DNA of 64,000 nucleotides from Planctomycetota bacterium. Lineage in GTDB: Bacteria > Planctomycetota > UBA1135 > GCA-002748355. Positions 47,695-55,880 of the stretch are shown here, piece by piece. The position numbers and the translations under genes are program-made. The notes under the pieces were generated by a model, which saw only the letters and a list, made by a program, of their open reading frames with translations, did not search any database and was not told the origin of the DNA. Position 1 is the first letter of the stretch. The number at the start of each line of letters is the position of its first letter. The DNA is taken from the NCBI GenBank assembly GCA_027021385.1, contig JALUUL010000072.1, positions 1-64,000 of the forward strand, read 5' to 3'.

Positions 47695-48498
47695 ATGGGG
47701 CTTGAGGATCCGTGCGAGGGGGGAGGGCCGGTCCCGCGCCGGATCCTGGGCCTTCTCGCGGCGGCTTTCCTCGCCGCTTCCCTGCTCCTGGCCTTCGGTC
47801 CCGAGGCGGTCGGGGGGGGGAAGCCTCTCGAGCACTGGATCCGGGAGGTCGGCCTCGGGGCCCCGGGGGATCCCCTCGACAAGCTCTGGCTCCAGCTCTC
47901 GGACCTCGGCCACGGGCGGTTCCTCGTCTACCTCCTCCTCCTGATGGCGGTTCTGAGCGAGGACCGGCGGCGCTTCTTCGACACCTTGAGGCTCGTCGTG
48001 ATCGCTTCGGTGCTCTGCCAGATCCTGAAGGTGGGAGTGGGCCGGGCGCGACCCTTCGACGCCAGCCCGCATTCCTGGCCGAGCGGCCACACGACCTCCG
48101 TCCTCGCGCTCGCCCTCTCTTTCCACCATCTCCGGCCTCCCCGCTTCCTTGCGGCTCTGATCCTCGCCTCTCTGATCGCGCTCTCGAGGATCTTCCACAT
48201 GCGCCACTGGCCCTCCGATGTTTGCGCGGGGGCGGCCCTGGCGCTGGGCTGCGCGGCCCTGCTCCTCGGCCGAAGGGTCCGGCTGCCGGCCGTTCTTGAA
48301 GGGGAGGGCTTCCGGAGCTGGGCTCTCGGGGCGATGCTCGCGTACTTCGTGATCGACATGCTGGTCTACACCCCGCCCCCGGACCACATCCTGCTTCACG
48401 GGGCTCTGCTCGTCCTCGCCGCGTCGGTCCTCCACGCCGCGCGGAACGGAGGCGGCGGAACCCACCTCCCCCGCGGAACGGAGGCGTCCGGATCTTGA
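47695..48498 (+). CDS. PAP2-family membrane phosphatase
   Basis: A 267-residue inner-membrane protein with about six helices and the three phosphatase motifs in order: KVGVGRARP (K-x6-R-P), WPSGHT (PSGH) and SRIFHMRHWPSD (S-R-x5-H-x3-D). The family hydrolyses phosphatidic acid, undecaprenyl diphosphate or similar lipid phosphates at the periplasmic face. The next gene encodes a lipid-linked-sugar glycosyltransferase and overlaps its stop, which favours a role in recycling a lipid carrier or editing lipid A; that is inference. Confidence 0.9.
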   Translation: MGLEDPCEGGGPVPRRILGLLAAAFLAASLLLAFGPEAVGGGKPLEHWIREVGLGAPGDPLDKLWLQLSDLGHGRFLVYLLLLMAVLSEDRRRFFDTLRLVVIASVLCQILKVGVGRARPFDASPHSWPSGHTTSVLALALSFHHLRPPRFLAALILASLIALSRIFHMRHWPSDVCAGAALALGCAALLLGRRVRLPAVLEGEGFRSWALGAMLAYFVIDMLVYTPPPDHILLHGALLVLAASVLHAARNGGGGTHLPRGTEASGS

Positions 48499-50279
48499 GC
48501 TCGCGGGGGACGGAACCGGGCGGGGTCGCCGAGTGGCGGGAGGGGTTCGTCCTGGCGCTCGCCGTGCTCGCCTTCGGACTCGCCGGCGCCTCGGCGATCT
48601 GCCTCCTCGACGTGGACGAACCGCGCTTCGCGACGGCATCGAGGACGATGGTCGAAGGGGGGAGCCTGATCGTCCCCTGGTTCAACGGGGCCGAGCGTTT
48701 CGACAAGCCGATCCTGATTTACTGGCTCCAGGCCCTCTCCATGCTCCTCTTCGGGAAGGGGGAGGCTGCGGCGCGTCTCCCCTCGGCGCTCGGCATCGCG
48801 CTCGCGAGCCTGACGACCTGGAGGAGCGGCCGGCTTCTCGGCCTTGGTCGTGTCCCCGCCCTCCTGGCCGGCTTCGTGTTCGGGTTCGGGATCCTCCCGC
48901 AGGTCCTGGCGCACGCCGCGACCGCCGACGCCTGGATGCTCGGCATGCTCGGGCTCGTGACGACCGCGCAGATCCGGAGGTTCAGGGTGGGCCCCGGGGC
49001 GGGGTCCTGGTTCGTCCTCTGGACGGCCCTCGCGCTCGCGTTCCTGGCGAAGGGGCCCCCGGCCCTCGTCGCCCCGCTGGCGCTCGGGGCCGCCTTCCCC
49101 TGGGCCGGCCGGAAAGCGAGGCGCTCGACCCTCGTCCTCGGCCTGTTCTACGCCGGGGCGCTGGTCGCCGCCTGGGCGGTTCCGGCGATGATCGAGAGCG
49201 AGGGGCGGTTCTGGTCCCAGGGCCTGATGAAGCACGTCGTGAGCCGGAGCCTTCGGCCCTTCGAGGGGCACGGCGGATATGCCCCCTGGTGGTACCTGTT
49301 CTATGTCGTCTCGATCCCCCTGACCTTCCTGCCGTGGACGCCCTTCCTGGGGTTCCTGGGAGAGGGCCTGCGGTGGAGGGGCGCGCGCGGCGGGGAGGAG
49401 GCCGCGGTCTCGAAACTCCTCCTCGCCTGGATCCTCGGGACGGTCCTCGTGTTCTCGCTCGTCACGAGCAAGATGGTCCATTACGTCCTTCCTGCCTATC
49501 CGGCCCTCGCGCTGGCCTTTGCCCGCGGATTCGAGTCCTGGAACGAGAAGGGCGCCCTCGCCTCGCGCCTTCCCGGCCGGGCCTTCGCGCGCCTCGCCCT
49601 TCCGGGTTTCGGCCTCCTCCTCCTCCTCGGCCCGCCGGCGGCGGCGCTCGCCCTGCGTTTCGACGGGGAGACCTTCTACGTGCTCCTCGTTCTGGGGATC
49701 TGTCTCGGAGGGGCGATGCTTGCCGCCTCGAGATTCCTCATGGACGAAGGGTCCCGCCGGCCTCTCCTCGGTCTCCCCGCGCCCCTCTTCTTCTGTGCGC
49801 TGGGATCCTTCCTGGGGCTCGGGATCCTGGCTGCCCGAGGTCTCCCGGCCCTCTATCCCCAGACCGTTCTCGCCCGTTCGATAGAGGGTCTGAAGAGGAA
49901 ACTCCGTCCAGAGGACCGGGTCTATCTCCACCGGATCGTCATGCCGAGTCTCGTCTTCTATCTCCGGAGGGAACTCCCGAGGATCCCCGGTGGGGAGACG
50001 GGGGATTCGAACGAGGCCTGCCTCCGGGCCCTCCTGTCAGGGGCCCGGGTCCTGACCGCCGGACGGCGGCTGCCCGACCTGGAAGCCCGCCTGCAGGGCT
50101 GGAAGGAACGGGGGGAACCGCGGGCGGCGGAGGCGGCCCGCATCCTCGGCCGACCCCTGTTCCGGGTCCGGGGTTTCTGGCCCTCGCGGGGCCGCTTCGA
50201 GGACCTCGTGCTCCTGGGAGCCTCGCTCTGGTCGGCGGAAGGCCCGCCGCCCCCGAAAGGGCCCGGCGGAGGGAGATGA
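48495..50279 (+). CDS. PMT/ArnT-type membrane glycosyltransferase
   Basis: A 594-residue integral membrane protein of the PMT superfamily (GT-83-like). About 11-12 hydrophobic helices follow a first periplasmic loop with the catalytic LDVDEPRFATASRTMVEGG (the D-E pair typical of ArnT). EAAARLPSALG and SKMVHYVLPAYPALAL are further family landmarks. ArnT-like enzymes move a sugar from a polyprenyl phosphate donor to lipid A or protein; the acceptor here is unknown. The TTG start overlaps the PAP2 stop (TTGA). Confidence 0.85.
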   Translation: MSSRGTEPGGVAEWREGFVLALAVLAFGLAGASAICLLDVDEPRFATASRTMVEGGSLIVPWFNGAERFDKPILIYWLQALSMLLFGKGEAAARLPSALGIALASLTTWRSGRLLGLGRVPALLAGFVFGFGILPQVLAHAATADAWMLGMLGLVTTAQIRRFRVGPGAGSWFVLWTALALAFLAKGPPALVAPLALGAAFPWAGRKARRSTLVLGLFYAGALVAAWAVPAMIESEGRFWSQGLMKHVVSRSLRPFEGHGGYAPWWYLFYVVSIPLTFLPWTPFLGFLGEGLRWRGARGGEEAAVSKLLLAWILGTVLVFSLVTSKMVHYVLPAYPALALAFARGFESWNEKGALASRLPGRAFARLALPGFGLLLLLGPPAAALALRFDGETFYVLLVLGICLGGAMLAASRFLMDEGSRRPLLGLPAPLFFCALGSFLGLGILAARGLPALYPQTVLARSIEGLKRKLRPEDRVYLHRIVMPSLVFYLRRELPRIPGGETGDSNEACLRALLSGARVLTAGRRLPDLEARLQGWKERGEPRAAEAARILGRPLFRVRGFWPSRGRFEDLVLLGASLWSAEGPPPPKGPGGGR

Positions 50280-50297
50280 CGCGGGGAGCCCGCGGTC

Positions 50298-50648
50298 TCA
50301 GAGGCGGGCCGACAACCAGCGGTCGAGGTGGGTCCTCGACTCCCCCTCGAGTTCGGTGAAGTAGACCGCGACCTCGTAGCCGTCGTCGGCCGGGTTCTTC
50401 TCGCAACGCACGACGGCCCCCTTCGCGTGGATCGGGTGCTCGGGGTCGAGTTCGAGGCGGAGGCCGACGAGGGTCATCTCGGGAACGGGTTCCTGGAAGC
50501 GGCAGCAGAGTCCGAGGCTCGAGATATCCTTCAGGCGGGCCTCGGCCAGGGCGTCCCGGGCCTGCAGCTGGAACGGGAGGTCGGCGGCGATTCGAGGGGC
50601 CTTGCGGCGGTCCCGGGGTTTCGAGCTATCGGCTGGTGTCGTGGGCAC
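50298..50648 (-). CDS. PilZ domain protein, possible c-di-GMP receptor
   Basis: A 116-residue single PilZ domain. The N-terminal RRKAPR supplies the R-x-x-x-R c-di-GMP-binding motif and DISSLGLC supplies D/N-x-S-x-x-G, so both ligand motifs are intact. The remaining strands (KGAVVRCEKNP, YEVAVYFTEL) complete the barrel. Single-domain PilZ proteins act as adaptors for motility or exopolysaccharide systems; no partner is evident nearby. It faces the glycosyltransferase gene and is 199 bases from ssb. Confidence 0.85.
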   Translation of the reverse strand: MPTTPADSSKPRDRRKAPRIAADLPFQLQARDALAEARLKDISSLGLCCRFQEPVPEMTLVGLRLELDPEHPIHAKGAVVRCEKNPADDGYEVAVYFTELEGESRTHLDRWLSARL

Positions 50649-50790
50649 TCGTCGTTCTCCTGGGGGGACGCTGGTTCCGGTCTGGGACGGCAGTCTATCC
50701 TCCCTCCCGCGGGAGCACCAAAGGGAGTTGCCGGGGGCCTCGGGGACGGGCCCGGAGGGGAATCGGGTGGGCGGTTTCTCCCCCCTCCCT

Positions 50791-50799
50791 TGCTATATT
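50791..50799 (+). promoter_or_regulatory. extended -10 element for ssb
   Basis: TGCTATATT is a TG-n extended -10 box, 49 bases before the ssb start and within an AT-richer patch that stands out from its surroundings. No good -35 is needed for this type. Confidence 0.45.
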
Positions 50800-50847
50800 G
50801 CGGTCCTGACCCATAACGAGGAACCTGCGCCTGCGAGGAAGCCGACG

Positions 50848-51312
50848 ATGGCGAATTTGAACAAGGTCTTTCTGATCGGGAACCTGACCCGCGACATCGA
50901 ACTGCGATCGACCCAGAGCGGCACCCAGATCGCGAAGTTCGGCATGGCCATCAACCGCCGGTGGCGCGGTCAGGATGGTTCCCAGCAGGAGTCGACCTGT
51001 TTCGTCGATCTGACGGCCTTCGGGAGGCAGGCGGAGACCCTCGGCAAGTACGTCCGCCGCGGGAGCCCCCTTTTCGTCGAGGGAAGGCTCGAGTACTCGA
51101 CCTGGCAGGGGCAGGACGGGACGAAGCGCAGCAAGCTCTCGGTCGTCGTCGAGAACTTCCAGTTCTTGGGGGGAGGCCAGTCCCAGGGGGGCCGGCAGGG
51201 AGGCGGGTCCGGGGAAGGTTTCGGGGGCGCGTCCTCCGGGCCTTCCGGAACCGGGGGGACCCAGGAAGGGGGCTTCGGCGAGTGGGGTGAGGGGGGCGAG
51301 ATCCCCTTCTGA
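50848..51312 (+). CDS. ssb: single-stranded DNA-binding protein
   Basis: The 154-residue SSB has the OB fold: MANLNKVFLIGNLTRDIELR, KFGMAINRRW, STCFVDLTAFGRQAETLGKYVRRGSPLFVEGRLEYSTW. A Gly-rich linker (about 112-145) follows and the acidic partner-binding tip ends in EIPF. It coats single-stranded DNA in replication and repair. GAGGAAG precedes the ATG. It lies just upstream of the coiled-coil and actin-like genes on the same strand, 189 bases apart. Confidence 0.96.
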   Translation: MANLNKVFLIGNLTRDIELRSTQSGTQIAKFGMAINRRWRGQDGSQQESTCFVDLTAFGRQAETLGKYVRRGSPLFVEGRLEYSTWQGQDGTKRSKLSVVVENFQFLGGGQSQGGRQGGGSGEGFGGASSGPSGTGGTQEGGFGEWGEGGEIPF

Positions 51313-51501
51313 GCGATCCGTTCAGGCTCCGATCGGAGGCCTTTCCGGAGGGAAGACGGCTCCGGCGGGGGGGGCCGCGGGACCGGCGGGCTGTCTTGCG
51401 GCTTCCTCTCAAGTCTCCGGGGGATCTGGTCGATGGGCGAGGGTGGACCCGACCCCGCGCGGGGTGGGGTTCCGAACCACCTGGCCCAAGGGGGAGCCGT
51501 C

Positions 51502-52224
51502 ATGGAGCCCAAGTCCGACGTCCTGGCCACGCTGGAAGCGAAGGCGCGGCGCACCTCGATCGAGGAACTCAAGCAGCGTGGACGCAGGAGCGTCCGCGTC
51601 ATCAAGGCGAGCGACATCAAGCGCCTGATCGAGCAGGCCGTCGAACGCGCCGTCGCCGGGAGCGACTATCTCTCCCGGAAAGAGGTGGATGACCTCATCG
51701 ACAAGGCGCAGTCCGAGTTCGAAGAACTGAAACGGGAGAGGGAGGCGGAACACGAGGCCGCCGCGCGTCACGCGAAGGAGGTCGAGGCCCTGAGGGCCGA
51801 GATCGCGAAGCGGGACGAGGAACTGGAGGAACTCAGGCGCCGGCTCGATCAGGGCGCGGGAAGCACCTCGGGCGGAGACCCGGCCTCATCGGCCTTGATG
51901 ATGAAGATGATGGAGGAACTCCTGACCTTGAAGGGCCAGGTCGGGGGCGGAGAACCGGAAGGGGGCGGAGGAACGGACGCGATCGCGGCCAAGATCGAGT
52001 CCATCGCCTCTGCTCTGGACGAAAAGCTCGAGCGTTTCGGGAAGAAGATGGGCGTCAGTACCGCGGTCGAGACCGAGGTGGATTTCGACGGACTCGTCTC
52101 CCGGACCGTCGAGGATTCAGACAAGCTCGAGAGCAATCTCGACAACGTCGAGGTCGAGAAACGCACCGGGGCCGGGATCGCCGGAAACCTGGCCCGGATG
52201 AAGAAACTCCGGGGAGGAGAGTGA
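51502..52224 (+). CDS. coiled-coil protein paired with an actin-like gene
   Basis: A 240-residue soluble protein I do not recognise. Residues about 30-50 form a conserved-looking helix (VRVIKASDIKRLIEQAVERAV). Residues about 58-116 are a heptad coiled coil rich in Glu, Lys, Arg and Ala (EFEELKRERE, VEALRAEIAKRDEELEELRRR). A Gly/Ser linker follows, then helices about 128-145 and 165-185, and a C-terminal acidic/basic tail. There is no signal or membrane segment. GGGGGAG precedes the ATG. The actin-like gene follows after 86 bases, which suggests that the protein organises or anchors its filaments; this is inference. Confidence 0.72.
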   Translation: MEPKSDVLATLEAKARRTSIEELKQRGRRSVRVIKASDIKRLIEQAVERAVAGSDYLSRKEVDDLIDKAQSEFEELKREREAEHEAAARHAKEVEALRAEIAKRDEELEELRRRLDQGAGSTSGGDPASSALMMKMMEELLTLKGQVGGGEPEGGGGTDAIAAKIESIASALDEKLERFGKKMGVSTAVETEVDFDGLVSRTVEDSDKLESNLDNVEVEKRTGAGIAGNLARMKKLRGGE

Positions 52225-52310
52225 TCCCGGGCTACGGCCCGGGGAAGCCCCGACCCGATAGGAGAGGAAACGCGAACCAGGAATCCGAGAGACCCAGGGG
52301 GACCTCAGAA

Positions 52311-53387
52311 ATGGACCAGGAAAAGACCGAGGACCGGAACGTCATGGAAGAAGACGCCATCCATACCGAATCGCAGCCCGGCGGGGAGGCCTCGACTTCC
52401 CAGCTCTTGGGCAAGGGCTTGGACATCGGCACGGCGAACATCGCGGCCGCGGTCCAGACGGAGGACGGAGGGGTTTCGGTCACGGTCGAGCGGAACGCCT
52501 TTCTCGACATCAAGGCCGATGTCTATTCCAAGAACATGCTGACGAAGCTCAAGGTCCCCTATGTCGTCCACAACGGCAAGATGATCGTCCTCGGGCAGTC
52601 GGCCTTCGAACTCGCGAACATCTTCAGCCGGGAGACCCGGCGCCCGATGAGCGACGGTCTGATCTCCCCCTCCGACGTGGACGCCCTCCCGATGATCAAG
52701 CTCATCATCGAGAAGGTCCTGGGCGAGCCCGCCCAGAGCGGGGAGAACTGCTACTTCTCGGTGCCTGCGGAATCGATCGATGCGGACAACAACGTGATCT
52801 ATCACCAGGGACTCTTCGAGGGTCTCCTGAAGAAGATGGGGTACAACGCGAAGGCCATCAACGAGGCCCACGCCCTGGTCTTCGCCGAGCTGGCCGAGCA
52901 GGACTTCACCGGCATCGGCCTTTCCTTCGGCGGGGGCATGGTGAACGCCTGCGTCTGCTACAAGACGATCCCGGCCCTCTCCTTCTCCGTGGCCCGCGGC
53001 GGCGACTGGATCGACAAGAACGTTGCCCAGGTCCTCGGCATCAAGGCCAGCAAGGCGACGCACCTCAAGGAATCGGGCATCGACATCCGCAACCCGAAAA
53101 ACCGCGAGGAGGAGGCGATTGCGATCTACTACCGCAACCTCATCCACTATCTGATGGAGAACCTGAGCCTGCGGTTCCAGTCGGGGCAGGACATGCCGAC
53201 CTTCCCCGAGCCGGTGGACATCGTCTGCTCGGGGGGCACCTCGCTCGTCGGCGGCTTCATCGAGGTCTTTCGGGACGAGTTCTCGAAGCTCGATTTCCCG
53301 ATCCCGATCAAGAACATCTTCCGCGCCGAGGAGGCCCTGAACTCCGTCGCGAAGGGATGCCTGGTCGCCGCCGCGATCGGCGAGTGA
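52311..53387 (+). CDS. actin-like ATPase (MreB/MamK/ParM-like)
   Basis: A 358-residue cytoplasmic protein with the actin/Hsp70 nucleotide-binding motifs. Phosphate-1 is GKGLDIGTANI (35-44), connect/phosphate-2 is GLSFGGGMVNACV (about 203-215) followed by ARGGDWID as in MreB-type RGGD, and the adenosine motif is CSGGTSLVGGF (306-316). An acidic N-terminal extension of about 33 residues precedes the fold. It is shorter than FtsA and lacks its 1C signs. ATG 52311 has AGGGGGA upstream; a GTG at 52221 overlapping the preceding stop and an ATG at 52344 are alternatives. The family forms filaments for shape, organelle positioning or DNA segregation; which applies is not known. Confidence 0.82.
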   Translation: MDQEKTEDRNVMEEDAIHTESQPGGEASTSQLLGKGLDIGTANIAAAVQTEDGGVSVTVERNAFLDIKADVYSKNMLTKLKVPYVVHNGKMIVLGQSAFELANIFSRETRRPMSDGLISPSDVDALPMIKLIIEKVLGEPAQSGENCYFSVPAESIDADNNVIYHQGLFEGLLKKMGYNAKAINEAHALVFAELAEQDFTGIGLSFGGGMVNACVCYKTIPALSFSVARGGDWIDKNVAQVLGIKASKATHLKESGIDIRNPKNREEEAIAIYYRNLIHYLMENLSLRFQSGQDMPTFPEPVDIVCSGGTSLVGGFIEVFRDEFSKLDFPIPIKNIFRAEEALNSVAKGCLVAAAIGE

Positions 53388-53404
53388 CGCCGGATCCGGT
53401 CTGA

Positions 53405-53440
53405 GGACGGGGAGGGGAGCCCGGGCTTCCCTCCCCGTCC
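53405..53440 (+). terminator. long perfect hairpin after the actin-like gene
   Basis: GGACGGGGAGGG (53405-53416) is the exact reverse complement of CCCTCCCCGTCC (53429-53440), and the 12 bases between them pair further (one G-T wobble). That gives an essentially unbroken stem of about 16-18 bp beginning 17 bases after the stop codon. No T run follows, as is common for terminators in GC-rich genomes. Confidence 0.6.
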
Positions 53441-53559
53441 CCATGTACGGCCCCCCCGGAACGGACGCCGCCTTTAAGGTTCTCGCCCGGGTCGGGGCCT
53501 CCCCGCGGGCTTCGTCCTTTCACGGTTGTCTAGGCGGGCGCCGGTGTTAGAAAAGGGGG

Positions 53560-54267
53560 ATGCGCGTTCGTGTCCTGTTCTTCGCCGCCGTTCGAGAGAT
53601 CGCCGGAACCGGGGAGGTCGCGCGGGATCTCGAGGAGGGAGCGAGGCTCCGGGACCTGGATCTCCTTCTGAAGAAGGACTTCCCGGCCCTCGAGGGGCTT
53701 CCCTTCCTCTACGCCTTGAACCAGGACTACGCCGGGCCCGACCGGAAGCTCGAGGACGGCGACGAGGTCGCGCTGATCCCCGCGATCAGCGGAGGGGCGG
53801 GGCTTCCCGAGTTCGCCTTCACCGAGGAGCCGATCGCCCTCGATCCGCTGCTTAAGGAGGCGAGGAGCGACCGTGACGGGGCGGTCGTCGTCTTCCTGGG
53901 GACGACCCGGAACCATCACGAGGGAAGGGAGGTCGAGGATCTCGCCTACGAGGCCTACGAGGACATGGCCCGGCGGAAGATGGAATCCCTGCTCGGGGAG
54001 ATCCGCGGCGGCAGGGATCTGGGCCGCGTCCTCGTGCGGCATCGCCTCGGAAGGGTCCCGATCGGCGAGGCGAGCATCGTCGTCGTGGCCGCCGCCCCGC
54101 ACCGGAAGGAGGCCTTCGAGGCGGCGCGGGAACTGATGGACCGGATCAAGGCGGAGGTTCCGATCTTCAAGAAGGAGCGTCTCGCCGGCGGGGGGGAGGC
54201 CCGTTGGGTCGGAGAACTCCCCGAACCCCGTGACCGGACTTGCAATCGGGACGAGTCGCGGGGATGA
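53560..54267 (+). CDS. moaX: MoaD-MoaE fusion, molybdopterin synthase
   Basis: A 235-residue fusion of both molybdopterin synthase subunits. Residues 1-79 are MoaD, a ubiquitin-like sulfur carrier (VRVLFFAAVREIAGTGE to DGDEVALIPAISGG), with its Gly78-Gly79 that must become a thiocarboxylate. Residues about 84-225 are MoaE (VVVFLGTTRNHHEGREV, LAYEAYEDMA, RVLVRHRLGRVPIGEASIVVV, PIFKKERLAGGGEARWVGE). In the mycobacterial MoaX the chain is cut after the Gly-Gly; the same would be needed here. The ATG has AAAAGGGGG just upstream. Confidence 0.93.
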   Translation: MRVRVLFFAAVREIAGTGEVARDLEEGARLRDLDLLLKKDFPALEGLPFLYALNQDYAGPDRKLEDGDEVALIPAISGGAGLPEFAFTEEPIALDPLLKEARSDRDGAVVVFLGTTRNHHEGREVEDLAYEAYEDMARRKMESLLGEIRGGRDLGRVLVRHRLGRVPIGEASIVVVAAAPHRKEAFEAARELMDRIKAEVPIFKKERLAGGGEARWVGELPEPRDRTCNRDESRG

Positions 54268-54382
54268 AGAAGGAAACGACGGAGTCCCGGGCGGCCCCGG
54301 CCGGGGGGACCGGAGACTCCCGATCGCGGACTTCCCTCGAACCGGGGGGAGCGAGGAAACGAAACGACCAGGAGAACTGCCG

Positions 54383-55870
54383 ATGCGCGTGTCCGTGAAG
54401 TCCGGGGCGGCGACCGCCCTGCGTTGCGACCTCTGGGTCCATCTGTTCTGCCGGGGCGAGAAGCCCGAGGTCCCGAGGGGGTTCGAGGAGTCGATGGCGG
54501 CCGCGAAGAAGGCCGGGGACCTGCCCGCCTCCTTCGGGGCCTCCTGCATGCTCTATCCCTCGGGGCGGGCCGGACAGAAGCGCGTGCTCCTCCTCTGCGC
54601 CGGGAAGCGGTCCGACCTCGACGAAGACAAGATGCGCCGCCTGGCGGCCAAGGTCGTGACCCGTGCCGAGGCCCTCGGGGTCGCCGGTCCGGTGCTCGTT
54701 CCCTCCGCGGGCTGTCTGCGGGCTCTTTCCGAGGAGCGCCTCGGGCTCCTGATCGGGGAGGGGGCCGTGCTCGGCGCCTACCGTTACGTGCCGCCGTCCA
54801 AGGAGAAGCCGAAGGCGCCGAAGTGCCGGAGCCTTTCCGTCGCGGTCCTCTCGGGCCGCTCCTCGCGGAAATTGTCCGCCTCCGTCAAGCGGGGGGTCCT
54901 CCGGGGGGAGGCCGTCTGTTTCGCGCGCGACCTCGGGAACAAGCCGGGCAACGAGATGACCCCGAGCGCGCTGGCCCGGGAGGCGAGGAAGCTCGCCGGT
55001 CCGAGGCTCAGGGTCAAGGTCCTCGGCGAGGCCGACATGAAGCGCCTCAGGATGGGCGCCCTGCTCGGCGTATCGAGGGGTTCGCGCGAACCCGCGAAGC
55101 TGATCCTCCTCGACTGGAATCCCCCCGGCGCGAAGAAGACGGTCTGCGTCGTCGGGAAGGGCCTGACCTTCGACGCAGGCGGCATCAGTCTGAAGCCGGG
55201 CGCCGGGATGGACGAGATGCGCTACGACATGTGCGGTTCGGCCGCGGTTCTCGGCCTCTTCCACGGCATCGCGTCGGGGGCCCTCAAACCCGCCTGCCGC
55301 GTCGTCGGGGTCGTGCCCTCCTCGGAGAACCTTCCCGACGGGGACGCCCAGAAACCCGGCGACATCGTCCGCGCCTGCGACGGGACGACGATCGAGGTCC
55401 TGAACACCGACGCCGAGGGCCGTTTGATCCTCGCCGACGCCCTGGCCTACGCGCGCAAGACCTACAAGCCGGACACGATCGTCGACCTCGCGACCTTGAC
55501 CGGGGCCGTGATCCTCGCCCTGGGGCACGAGATGAGCGCCGTCATGGGGAACGACCAGAAGCTCTGCGACGCGATCAAGGCCGCGGGGGAGCGTTCCGGA
55601 GACCGGGTCTGGCAGCTTCCGCTCTGGGAAATCCACCGCGAACAGATGAAGAGCAAGTTCGCGGACATCAAGAACATCAACAAGGGGCGCGCGGAGGGAG
55701 CGGGCTCGACCTCGGGGGGGGCCTTCCTGTCCTACTTCGTCGGGGACACCCCCTGGGCCCATCTCGACATCGCCGGTTCGGCCTGGGGGGCGAAGCAGAA
55801 CGAGTACTACAAGGGGGGGGCGACCGGGGTCGGCGTGCGGCTCCTGCTCGACTGGCTCGAACGAGGATGA
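54383..55870 (+). CDS. pepA: leucyl aminopeptidase (M17 family)
   Basis: A 495-residue cytoplasmic metallo-aminopeptidase that trims N-terminal residues from peptides. The C-terminal catalytic domain carries the two-metal site and family signature: VGKGLTFDAGGISLKPG with the catalytic lysine and first aspartates, MRYDMCGSAAVLG, and NTDAEGRLILADAL. NKPGNEMTPSALA marks the domain boundary. AGGAGA precedes the ATG. Peptides brought in by the importer at 20781 are plausible substrates. It follows the MoaD-MoaE gene after 115 bases. Confidence 0.95.
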   Translation: MRVSVKSGAATALRCDLWVHLFCRGEKPEVPRGFEESMAAAKKAGDLPASFGASCMLYPSGRAGQKRVLLLCAGKRSDLDEDKMRRLAAKVVTRAEALGVAGPVLVPSAGCLRALSEERLGLLIGEGAVLGAYRYVPPSKEKPKAPKCRSLSVAVLSGRSSRKLSASVKRGVLRGEAVCFARDLGNKPGNEMTPSALAREARKLAGPRLRVKVLGEADMKRLRMGALLGVSRGSREPAKLILLDWNPPGAKKTVCVVGKGLTFDAGGISLKPGAGMDEMRYDMCGSAAVLGLFHGIASGALKPACRVVGVVPSSENLPDGDAQKPGDIVRACDGTTIEVLNTDAEGRLILADALAYARKTYKPDTIVDLATLTGAVILALGHEMSAVMGNDQKLCDAIKAAGERSGDRVWQLPLWEIHREQMKSKFADIKNINKGRAEGAGSTSGGAFLSYFVGDTPWAHLDIAGSAWGAKQNEYYKGGATGVGVRLLLDWLERG

Positions 55871-55880
55871 GGAAGGGGGC

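Noticed and set aside
52221-52310. GTG at 52221 as start of the actin-like gene because it overlaps the upstream stop
   Set aside because: It would add 30 residues with no fold, while ATG 52311 has a better ribosome site. It remains an alternative.
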